A stretch of DNA of 5,093 bases from Methanobacteriota archaeon (GTDB lineage: Archaea; Halobacteriota; Methanosarcinia; Methanosarcinales; Methanoperedenaceae): NCBI GenBank assembly GCA_018900975.1, contig JAHIFK010000059.1:1-5093 (forward strand). The letters run 5' to 3'. Below the pieces are notes generated by a model that saw only the letters and a program-made list of their open reading frames with translations, was not told where the DNA came from and ran no database searches. Positions 1 to 4,295 of this stretch are shown here, one piece after another. How positions within the stretch are numbered: position 1 is the stretch's first letter; each line of letters opens with the position of its first letter. The translations under genes were made by a program, and so were the position numbers.

Positions 1-635
1 CCAAGAGATTCATAGAGCAGGCGATACTGGCAAGTGTGGCGATCGGCACAGGTAGCGCGCCCGTGAACCAGATAGGACCACTGCTTACAGATGCGCAAAG
101 GTATCAGGTTTTGCGAAAAGTTGAGGAAGCTGTTAAAATTATAGAAAAAAATATGGCGCCTGAACTTATCCCGGAAGTCGGTTGCAATATCGCAATGGCT
201 GTCTCTAACGCCTCTTCACCGCAGGATGTGGCTGCTGTCCAGGGAAGAATCGTCAGGCACAAAGGCGCACCTCATGCCGTGGGCTGCGTGGCTTTTGGCG
301 CGAGCAGCCACATTGCAAGGATAGTTCTGACGGCGATGCGCTTTGACTCTTCGATGAAGGCTGCGATGAACATCCGGTATTCGAAGGAAACGCTTTCTGC
401 ATGTGAAAATATTGGATTGGAGATAGGTTCTTTTTCAAGAGAAGATGAGCCCGAAGATGCGGCTACAATGGAATGGGGCGTGAGTGCGGCTATTAAAAGG
501 GCTGGAGGAAAGGTTCCCGATGTGATTTTTGATACCGGGGGCGTTGGGAAGGAGGCGATGATAAGGCTTCTGGGGAGGGACGCTGTGGAAGTGGCGGGAA
601 GAGCACTTCAGATATCAGGTGCGATGATGAAATAA
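1..635 (+). CDS. thiDN: 3' part of bifunctional HMP-P kinase / thiamine-phosphate synthase (ThiD-ThiN), 5' end outside window
   Basis: The reading frame is open from the window edge (first whole codon at 3) to TAA at 633-635, so the gene is cut at its 5' side; the GTG at 36 is internal. The first ~25 residues (KRFIEQAI, then GTGSAPVNQ) match the C-terminal end of ThiD, hydroxymethylpyrimidine-phosphate kinase. The rest is a ThiN domain, the archaeal thiamine-phosphate synthase that is unrelated to ThiE and joins HMP-PP to thiazole phosphate in the cytoplasm. ThiN hallmarks are NIAMAV, the GRIVR segment, FGASSHIARIVLTAMRFD and the terminal DTGGVGKEAMIRLLGRD. The Arg encoded at 246-248 and the His at 309-311 are 21 residues apart, the spacing I recall for the two catalytic residues of a Pyrobaculum ThiDN, so the domain looks active. 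A ThiR-type regulator (HTH plus ThiN) is the alternative, but the GxGxxPVN linker favours ThiD. No downstream gene is close enough to share its operon. Confidence 0.88.
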   Translation, partial: KRFIEQAILASVAIGTGSAPVNQIGPLLTDAQRYQVLRKVEEAVKIIEKNMAPELIPEVGCNIAMAVSNASSPQDVAAVQGRIVRHKGAPHAVGCVAFGASSHIARIVLTAMRFDSSMKAAMNIRYSKETLSACENIGLEIGSFSREDEPEDAATMEWGVSAAIKRAGGKVPDVIFDTGGVGKEAMIRLLGRDAVEVAGRALQISGAMMK

Positions 636-674
636 ACTCGCGATGTTGCGGAGAGTACTGAGCGATAATGCATA

Positions 675-803
675 GGGTGGTTACAAATTGATAGGTTCGC
701 CATTTAAACTTAATTATTTGAACAATGATTCAATCTATTGTAACTGTTTACAATAGTATGAAAAAAGTTGCCAATGGTTTTGGTTAGGCGTTGGTAACCA
801 CCC
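675..803. repeat. 129-bp unit with 10-bp perfect terminal inverted repeats
   Basis: GGGTGGTTAC at 675-684 is exactly repeated in inverse at 794-803 (GTAACCACCC). Between them, near the centre, lies a 9-bp hairpin (735-756). The interior is AT-rich and encodes nothing. The arrangement could be a miniature inverted-repeat element, a cruciform or a folded RNA. No clear target-site duplication flanks it. It occupies most of the gap between the thiamine gene and the PH-domain gene. Confidence 0.6.
735..756. repeat. Perfect 9-bp palindromic hairpin
   Basis: CTATTGTAA (735-743) pairs with TTACAATAG (748-756) across a 4-base CTGT loop. It sits close to the midpoint of the larger 675-803 inverted repeat and about 75 bases upstream of the TATA box of the PH-domain gene. 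It could be a regulator binding site or the tip of a larger fold. There is no T-run after it, so it is not a typical terminator. Confidence 0.6.
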
Positions 804-830
804 GATCAGTTCCAGAACAAAAACATAATG

Positions 831-866
831 TTTAAATATGATTAAAGATAAAAAAATGAATAGGTG
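831..866 (+). promoter_or_regulatory. Promoter and ribosome binding site of the PH-domain gene
   Basis: A TATA-like TTTAAATA at 831-838 would place transcription start near 860. AGGTG at 862-866 follows and lies 5 bases before the ATG at 872, fitting an archaeal Shine-Dalgarno site on a leader of only about 12 bases. The two signals together fix the start of the gene. Confidence 0.55.
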
Positions 867-871
867 TTTTT

Positions 872-1324
872 ATGAGCTATATTGTTGAAAATTTAAAACC
901 TAATGAGAAAATTATGTTTGAAACTAAATTACATTGGATATCTATAGTCATTACTGCTTTATGGAGTTGGATTCTTTTGTTTATCCCATTGATTATCGTT
1001 GTTCTTAAATATATTACAACCGAATTTGCTGTCACTAACCAGAGAATAGTAATAAAGCACGGTATAATCTCAAAGAATATCGATGAAGCCCCTTTGGATA
1101 AAATTCAAAATATAACTTTCAGGCAAAGTTTTATTGGAAGAATTTTTGATTATGGAACTATAGTAGTGCAGACAGCCGCTACCTTTGGTGGTGATAATTT
1201 TCCATATATCATGAATCCCAATAAACTACGAAAAACTGTATCTGAGCAAATGGATTTATATAAAGACGCTCAAATGCAAAAACAAGCTGAAATGATAGCC
1301 AAAGGAATTAAACAAAGTGTTTGA
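872..1324 (+). CDS. Small membrane protein with bacterial PH domain (bPH2, DUF304 / YdbS-like)
   Basis: The protein has 150 residues. An N-terminal segment (residues 3-22, YIVENLKPNEKIMFETKLHW) is the usual lead-in of this family. It is followed by one hydrophobic stretch of about 23 residues (23-45), then TTEFAVTNQR (49-58), the signature opening of the bPH2 fold, and DKIQNI with SFIGRIFDYGTIVV (about 76-99), the second conserved block. The charged, Gln-rich tail (about 125-150) looks helical and soluble. Relatives usually have a two-helix membrane hairpin; here the hydrophobic part is long enough for one clear span, so it is a short version. The family is membrane-anchored with the PH fold in the cytoplasm; its molecular role is not established. 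ATG at 872 is supported by AGGTG at 862-866. The gene is more AT-rich than the thiamine gene and appears monocistronic between its own promoter and a strong hairpin. Confidence 0.85.
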   Translation: MSYIVENLKPNEKIMFETKLHWISIVITALWSWILLFIPLIIVVLKYITTEFAVTNQRIVIKHGIISKNIDEAPLDKIQNITFRQSFIGRIFDYGTIVVQTAATFGGDNFPYIMNPNKLRKTVSEQMDLYKDAQMQKQAEMIAKGIKQSV

Positions 1325-1327
1325 ATC

Positions 1328-1367
1328 AAATGAGGCTCCCAACCCTTCAGGATTGGGAGTCTCATTT
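1328..1367 (+). terminator. Strong hairpin after the PH-domain gene, probable terminator
   Basis: AAATGAGGCTCCCAA (1328-1342) pairs with TTGGGAGTCTCATTT (1353-1367): 15 base pairs with a single G-U wobble, and two more C-G pairs below a TTCA tip. It starts 4 bases after the stop codon at 1324 and runs into TTTCCTTCATTTC, so it would end the PH-domain transcript. On the minus strand the tip reads CC-TGAA-GG, a form also common at the ends of IS200/IS605-type elements, so an insertion-sequence origin is possible. Confidence 0.7.
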
Positions 1368-1388
1368 CCTTCATTTCATCACGTTTCC

Positions 1389-1409
1389 TGGCGGACTTCA
1401 AAACCGCCA
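1389..1409. repeat. 6-bp GC-rich hairpin
   Basis: TGGCGG at 1389-1394 pairs exactly with CCGCCA at 1404-1409 around a 9-base loop (ACTTCAAAA). No T-run or gene end accompanies it; it is one of four hairpins in this gap. Confidence 0.45.
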
Positions 1410-1514
1410 TGTCTTCCTTTCACTGCTTATTAGAAAAACATGATGTTTATTGTGGATTTTGTGACTGACTGCTGCTTGAATTCTTGATTCCTATTCCAAG
1501 GAGTTCGTGCATCC

Positions 1515-1532
1515 CCTACCCTGAAGGTTAGG
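1515..1532 (+). repeat. TGAA-tipped hairpin
   Basis: CCTACCC (1515-1521) pairs with GGTTAGG (1526-1532) with one mismatch, leaving a TGAA loop. The CC-TGAA-GG tip is the same as that on the minus strand of the 1328-1367 hairpin, in opposite orientation. Sequence just before it (GTGCATCCCC) resembles, from memory, right ends of archaeal IS200/IS605 elements, but no transposase or TnpB fragment is recognisable here. Confidence 0.45.
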
Positions 1533-1563
1533 AAATCGCTCACCCCTTGACCCCATTAGATTA

Positions 1564-1593
1564 AAGGCACCCTGTAAGTAGAGTGGGTGCCTT
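1564..1593 (+). terminator. 9-bp hairpin, possible terminator of an unseen transcript
   Basis: AAGGCACCC (1564-1572) pairs perfectly with GGGTGCCTT (1585-1593) around a 12-base loop, followed by the T-rich ACTTTGTT. No gene on the plus strand ends here, so it would terminate a non-coding transcript, or be a relic. Confidence 0.45.
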
Positions 1594-1625
1594 ACTTTGT
1601 TATGGAGAGAATATGAGCCCGTTCG

Positions 1626-1635
1626 TTCATATATC
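1626..1635 (+). promoter_or_regulatory. TATA box of the four-cysteine hypothetical gene
   Basis: TTCATATATC is centred about 26 bases upstream of the ATG at 1657. No ribosome binding site precedes that ATG, so the mRNA is probably leaderless. This spacing is the main reason for preferring 1657 over an upstream TTG at 1597. Confidence 0.5.
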
Positions 1636-1656
1636 TCCTTGACCATAACATTCCTC

Positions 1657-1959
1657 ATGGACATCCGATTATCCCGCCCCTGCGTTGACGACCCGACACG
1701 ATACATTGCAGAATGCCATTTCAAAAAGCGGGTATTGATAGAGAAGTTGTGTGAACTCTTACGCAGCGCCGGGGCAAAAGGTCTCAAGTGCTCTGTTAAA
1801 CTCGGTGTGGCGCGTTTTGAACTTGAAGAAAGGAGCGTAATGATATACTCAAGTGGACGCGTGGATATCAGGAAGATCCGAAATACAGATGAAGCAAGAG
1901 TTGTGATGGGACAGCTAACTGAAATGATAAAAGAGGCACTCAGCGATATATCCTCTTAG
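1657..1959 (+). CDS. Conserved-looking hypothetical protein with four regularly spaced cysteines
   Basis: I do not recognise the family. From the ATG at 1657 the protein has 100 residues. The start is chosen because a TATA box lies about 26 bases upstream and the residues encoded before it (1597-1656) do not look like protein of the same kind. The N-terminal half is alpha-helical and basic (about 22-40). The second half has a beta pattern (KCSVKLGVARFELEE, then SVMIYSSGRVDIRKI), followed by a final helix starting at TDEA. This is like a small alpha/beta domain. Cysteines at 9, 20, 32 and 45 are spaced 10-12 residues apart; they might bind a metal or Fe-S cluster, but there is no CxxC. The gene converges on the minus-strand gene ending at 1940, and their last 20 bases overlap. 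Its composition resembles the GC-richer core genes nearby rather than the AT-rich inserts. Confidence 0.65.
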   Translation: MDIRLSRPCVDDPTRYIAECHFKKRVLIEKLCELLRSAGAKGLKCSVKLGVARFELEERSVMIYSSGRVDIRKIRNTDEARVVMGQLTEMIKEALSDISS

Positions 1960-2257
1960 AGAACTCACCGATTGAGTGGCTGGTGGTCTGGGCTATAGCT
2001 TCCATCTTTTTATCAATATTCTCTTCCACGCCCTTGATGTTTATCCTTATCGAACGCTCTTTTGCATTGATGAGCTCTTCGAGTTTAGATACCCTCATAT
2101 TAAGCATCAATATCATGGCAGCAAGTGAACCTGCAAGGATCATAGCTGATAAGACGATCACCGGGTCAGAATCGCCAAGCCTGGAGAGCCATTTACTCGT
2201 AAGGACTAAAGAAGATAGTGTCATTAAGACTCCAAGACCGACATCTTTTGTTTCCAT
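1940..2257 (-). CDS. Small membrane protein with two helices and a cytosolic coiled coil, function unknown
   Basis: The protein has 105 residues. Hydrophobic segments lie at about 6-21 and 33-52, separated by a short polar turn (SKWLSRLGDSDP), so both would span or dip into the membrane as a hairpin. From about 55 on there is a charged, heptad-like stretch (RVSKLEELINAKERSIRINI, then VEENIDKKMEAIAQTT) suited to a coiled coil, ending in a basic tail. I recall similar small proteins in Methanosarcinales but no assigned role. The start at 2257 is supported by a minus-strand GAGGTGGA whose GGTG lies 5 bases before the ATG. The overlapping plus-strand open frame (1983-2324) is a shadow: it lacks signals and reads as low-complexity antisense of this protein. 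It is transcribed away from the marker 8 pair and converges with the four-cysteine gene, overlapping it by 20 bases. Confidence 0.75.
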   Translation of the reverse strand: METKDVGLGVLMTLSSLVLTSKWLSRLGDSDPVIVLSAMILAGSLAAMILMLNMRVSKLEELINAKERSIRINIKGVEENIDKKMEAIAQTTSHSIGEFSKRIYR

Positions 2258-2260
2258 TCA

Positions 2261-2303
2261 TCCACCTCTGATGCTTACAGTAATACTTTTGGATATATAT
2301 AGA
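2261..2303 (-). promoter_or_regulatory. Promoter and ribosome binding site of the minus-strand membrane gene
   Basis: On the minus strand, CTATATATATCC (about 2291-2302) is a strong TATA box, placing transcription start near 2270. GAGGTGGA (2268 down to 2261) follows, with GGTG 5 bases before the ATG at 2257. Confidence 0.6.
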
Positions 2304-2329
2304 TTTAGATTTGCAAACCGGTAATGGAC

Positions 2330-2341
2330 AAAATATTATTA
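2330..2341 (+). promoter_or_regulatory. Probable TATA box of the marker 8 operon
   Basis: AAAATATTATTA is centred about 28 bases upstream of the ATG at 2365. No GGTG-type site precedes that ATG, so a leaderless mRNA is likely. Only about 30 bases separate it from the divergent TATA box of the minus-strand gene. Confidence 0.4.
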
Positions 2342-2364
2342 GACGAAGGAACAATACGCTGTTA

Positions 2365-2703
2365 ATGGCACGAAAACTGACAACGGATGATTTACTTATC
2401 CTGAAAAAACTTGCCCCTGAGCTGGCAGATACCGCATGCCTGCATTCAGGGCACGAGTTCAGGTCAGTGCTGCCCCCTGTATCACAGCATTTTCCCCCTT
2501 CATCCGCTGATTTCAGGGAGCGTCTTGTTAAACTTTCGGATGAGGAACTGGAGTATCTTATTTCCCTTATCTTTGAAGGGATGGAAAGCCTTCATTGCGT
2601 AAAAAAAGAGCATGTGGACGCACTGGTGGAAGTCGTGGGTGTCAGGCTCTCAAAAATAAAAGCCGCAGAACTTCTTGAACTCTACAAATTCGCGGGGGAT
2701 TAA
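2365..2703 (+). CDS. Hypothetical protein in operon with methanogenesis marker 8
   Basis: I do not recognise a named family. The likely start is ATG 2365 (112 residues), because the 18 residues encoded upstream (from TTG 2311) are polar and unlike the rest. An opening helix (TTDDLLILKKLAPELADTA) is followed by a Pro/Ser-rich turn (about 37-48) and then three acidic amphipathic helices: LSDEELEYLISLIFEGMESL, KEHVDALVEVVG and SKIKAAELLELYKF. No membrane segment or nucleotide-binding motif is seen. His and Cys residues occur as CLHSGH (25-30) and HC (77-78), which might bind a metal, though this is weak. It is a small, soluble, all-helical protein. Its stop codon lies 13 bases before the likely start of the marker 8 gene, or overlaps it if the earlier TTG is used, so the two are almost certainly co-transcribed and translationally coupled. 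That suggests a shared role in methane metabolism. Confidence 0.75.
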   Translation: MARKLTTDDLLILKKLAPELADTACLHSGHEFRSVLPPVSQHFPPSSADFRERLVKLSDEELEYLISLIFEGMESLHCVKKEHVDALVEVVGVRLSKIKAAELLELYKFAGD

Positions 2704-2716
2704 AACGCCGCATGTA

Positions 2717-3553
2717 ATGGAACTTTTTGGAAAGACACGCGTGGTCGTGAAGGATGGTAAGGTCGTGGAAGTGGGAGAACCCATGGCAGAATGGTGCCCT
2801 GTGTTCAGCAAGACCGCCGGGGTGTCAAAACTCACAGCGCATGAGGCGAAAAAAAACATGGAATACCGGATACGGGAACTTGGCATGTTCACCCCGCAAA
2901 GAAGGTTTGACCATGGTGTTTTCGTGAAGTTTGGCGTAAGTGAGATATTGATGACTGCATTGAGGCGCGGACTTCTAGATACCACTGTAACTGTTTGTGA
3001 CGGCGCAGGCACTGTAATCTCAGGCGACCCCGGGCTTGTTCAGGGTATGGGCGCCTTGATGTCAGGGCTTATAGAGACAGACCCGATACCTGAGATCATT
3101 GCAGGGATAGAGGCGCGCGGGGGCGTTGTGATCGATAAGGAAAAGGCGCGAATAGATCAGGTATCCGGTCTTGTGAAAGCCTGTGAGATGGGTCACAGGA
3201 ATATCGCGGTAAGTGTGGTTTTCCCCCGGGATGCATTGAGGCTTCGAGCCATTGAAAAGGAACGCGGCATCAATTTGATCCTGATGGGTGCGCACCTGAC
3301 CGGTTTGAAGACAGATGAGATCGAAGAGTTAATCGGGGCGCTTGATATTGTCACGGGATGCGCCTCAAAAACAGTTCGGGATAAAGTGAAACCTGTCATC
3401 CAGATGGGAACCTCTGTTCCCATGTTCGCCATGACGCAGAAAGGAAAAGAACTGCTGTGCGAGCGCGCGAAAGAGGTTGACTCGCCGCTGCTTGTGAATA
3501 CCATGAAGCTGCCTGTGCTGCCTGAGCATAAGCAACCAAGACCGCTTGGGTGA
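2717..3553 (+). CDS. Methanogenesis marker protein 8 (DUF2099 family)
   Basis: This protein (278 residues from ATG 2717) matches a family found essentially only in methanogens and anaerobic methane oxidisers; its biochemical role is not established to my knowledge. Conserved blocks are GKTRVVVKDGKVVEVGEP at the start, EWCPVFSK, MEYRIRELGMFTP, FVKFGVSEILMTAL, VTVCDGAGTVISGDPGLVQG, PIPEII, ARIDQVSGLVKACEMGHRNI, NLILMGAHLTG, DIVTGCASKTVRD and IQMGTSVPMFAMTQKGKELL. Cysteines in CPVF, VCDGAGTV and GCASK are the ones I would expect to matter. There is no signal peptide or membrane helix, so it is cytoplasmic. Start choice is uncertain: relatives seem to begin a few residues before the HV preceding this ATG, and a TTG at 2675, inside the upstream gene, would add 14 residues; neither start has a good ribosome binding site at the right distance. 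It is second in a two-gene unit with the 2365 gene. Confidence 0.9.
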   Translation: MELFGKTRVVVKDGKVVEVGEPMAEWCPVFSKTAGVSKLTAHEAKKNMEYRIRELGMFTPQRRFDHGVFVKFGVSEILMTALRRGLLDTTVTVCDGAGTVISGDPGLVQGMGALMSGLIETDPIPEIIAGIEARGGVVIDKEKARIDQVSGLVKACEMGHRNIAVSVVFPRDALRLRAIEKERGINLILMGAHLTGLKTDEIEELIGALDIVTGCASKTVRDKVKPVIQMGTSVPMFAMTQKGKELLCERAKEVDSPLLVNTMKLPVLPEHKQPRPLG

Positions 3554-3557
3554 GATG

Positions 3558-3604
3558 TTCGGGGGCTGTTTCAATTCGGTGTTAGTAAATTGAAACGATC
3601 CCGA
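3558..3604. repeat. Long imperfect hairpin with CRISPR-like core after marker 8
   Basis: GTTTCAATT (3568-3576) pairs perfectly with AATTGAAAC (3588-3596) across 11 bases. An outer TCGGG/CCCGA stem extends it after a small internal loop. It begins a few bases after the marker 8 stop and may stop or stabilise that transcript, although no T-run follows. Confidence 0.5.
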
Positions 3605-3632
3605 GAAATGAATCTAACAAAAAGTCAACGAC

Positions 3633-3648
3633 CCCGATTGAAATCGGG
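3633..3648. repeat. 6-bp hairpin with TGAA loop
   Basis: CCCGAT (3633-3638) pairs with ATCGGG (3643-3648) around TGAA. No T-run follows on either strand, so its role as a terminator is doubtful; it may belong to a structured RNA with the hairpin at 3558-3604. Confidence 0.45.
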
Positions 3649-3760
3649 AGCATCACGGCGTCGGAGCATGAGGATTCCTATTGTCATTTGTTGTGTTAGT
3701 TTATATAAAAAAGAAGGGGCACGAAAATAATCTGTTTTTTTAATACTCTTGTATAGCATA

Positions 3761-3790
3761 GTTACATTTAGTTACATTATTTCATGTAAC
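3761..3790. promoter_or_regulatory. Operator-like GTTACAT repeats and palindrome
   Basis: GTTACATT occurs at 3761 and 3771 in direct repeat, and ATGTAAC at 3784-3790 is its inverse, so 3771-3790 forms a GTTACAT-N6-ATGTAAC palindrome. It ends 10 bases before the TATA-like box of the gene at 3831, where a dimeric regulator would affect transcription factor B/TBP access. The winged-helix protein encoded just downstream is a candidate binder. Confidence 0.5.
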
Positions 3791-3800
3791 TATCCATACG

Positions 3801-3810
3801 TTTTTAAATG
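3801..3810 (+). promoter_or_regulatory. TATA-like box of the ATPase-tail gene
   Basis: TTTTTAAATG lies about 26 bases upstream of ATG 3831. No GGTG-type ribosome site precedes that ATG, which fits a leaderless transcript and supports this start. Confidence 0.4.
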
Positions 3811-3830
3811 ATAAAAAAAGGTTTGAAAGC

Positions 3831-4295
3831 ATGCAAATTAAAGGGTTGGATTATGTTGTTCCTTTTACTAAAGATTGTTTAAAAATGTTGTATGACCTGT
3901 GGGGAGGAAATATTAGACATATTTTGAATAGCCTATCTACTGCAGTACAAGAGTTAACAGTAGAAAAACCAGTAACAATTGACGAAAACGTTCTTGCCAG
4001 GACTCTTAACTCAGTTCTTGAGAAAAGATATTATTCTAGAATAACTCCCCCAAGAGCACTAGACGTTTTGAAAGAAATAGTGAAAAGAGAGGAAATTACA
4101 AATAAGAGTCTGTCAGATTTGCTAGATTTACCAAGATCAAATATATCTGGATATTTAAGAGATTTAGAAGCTGCAGGGTGTGTATATCTTCGAAGAAAAA
4201 CAGGAAAAGATAAATTCTGGAGTGCAGATCCAACAATGAAATGGATGTTGTTAAGAGAAAGCAAAGTTGTACAAAAATCCCTTCAAACTTTCTAA
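3831..4295 (+). CDS. C-terminal lid and winged-helix part of an archaeal AAA-type ATPase, lacking the nucleotide-binding domain
   Basis: The 154-residue product begins in what is normally the lid of an Orc1/Cdc6-like or archaeal STAND-type ATPase: PFTKDCLKMLYDLWGGNIRH (11-30), where GGNIRH carries the sensor-2-like Arg29. A winged-helix domain follows (about 78-140): RALDVLKEIVKREEITNKSL, then DLPRSNISGYLRDLEAAGCV as the recognition helix and wing, and KFWSADPTMKWML at the end. The Walker A and B motifs that should precede are absent. The same frame is open only back to 3762 and encodes nothing ATPase-like there. So it is either a 5'-deleted remnant or a free-standing DNA-binding module. A plausible TATA box, a palindrome and an intact frame argue that it may still be expressed. 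Its AT-rich codon use differs from the marker 8 gene, suggesting a separate, perhaps transferred, origin. Confidence 0.65.
   Translation: MQIKGLDYVVPFTKDCLKMLYDLWGGNIRHILNSLSTAVQELTVEKPVTIDENVLARTLNSVLEKRYYSRITPPRALDVLKEIVKREEITNKSLSDLLDLPRSNISGYLRDLEAAGCVYLRRKTGKDKFWSADPTMKWMLLRESKVVQKSLQTF

Larger units (their letters stand above)
1325..1656. other. Non-coding, hairpin-rich gap between PH-domain gene and small hypothetical gene
   Basis: No convincing reading frame is seen on either strand in these 332 bases; short open frames lack start signals and family resemblance. The stretch holds the strong hairpin at 1328-1367, a 6-bp hairpin at 1389-1409 (TGGCGG/CCGCCA), a TGAA-tipped hairpin at 1515-1532, a 9-bp hairpin at 1564-1593, and the promoter of the next gene. 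It may be decayed mobile DNA or the template of a small RNA. Confidence 0.6.
3554..3830. other. Non-coding gap with hairpins, orphan TATA box and palindrome
   Basis: No gene is seen. The first 100 bases carry two hairpins (3558-3604 and 3633-3648). A textbook TATA box, TTTATATAA (3700-3708), is followed about 30 bases later by seven Ts (3735-3741), which in archaea could end a transcript. The last part is AT-rich, with repeated GTTACATT and the promoter of the next gene. The shift in base composition near 3690 marks the edge of the AT-rich stretch. Confidence 0.55.

Noticed and set aside
1389..1409. Resemblance to the anticodon arm of selenocysteine tRNA (GGACTTCAAA)
   Set aside because: The loop and part of the stem look similar, but the stem has an A-A mismatch and no acceptor, D or T arm can be fitted around it.
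1436..1480. Possible box C/D guide RNA (ATGATGT followed by CTGA)
   Set aside because: The C box deviates from RUGAUGA and no matching C'/D' pair at proper spacing is present.
1491..1787. Open minus-strand frame of 98 codons
   Set aside because: It runs antisense through the four-cysteine gene and hairpin-rich DNA, has no start signals and reads as low-quality protein.
1983..2324. Open plus-strand frame of 113 codons
   Set aside because: It is the antisense shadow of the membrane/coiled-coil gene, which has a good TATA box and ribosome site on the minus strand.
2650..3012. Minus-strand open frames within the marker 8 gene
   Set aside because: They mirror a well-conserved protein and show no family resemblance or start signals.
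3568..3648. CRISPR array
   Set aside because: Only one full palindrome is present; there are no regularly spaced repeats or spacers.
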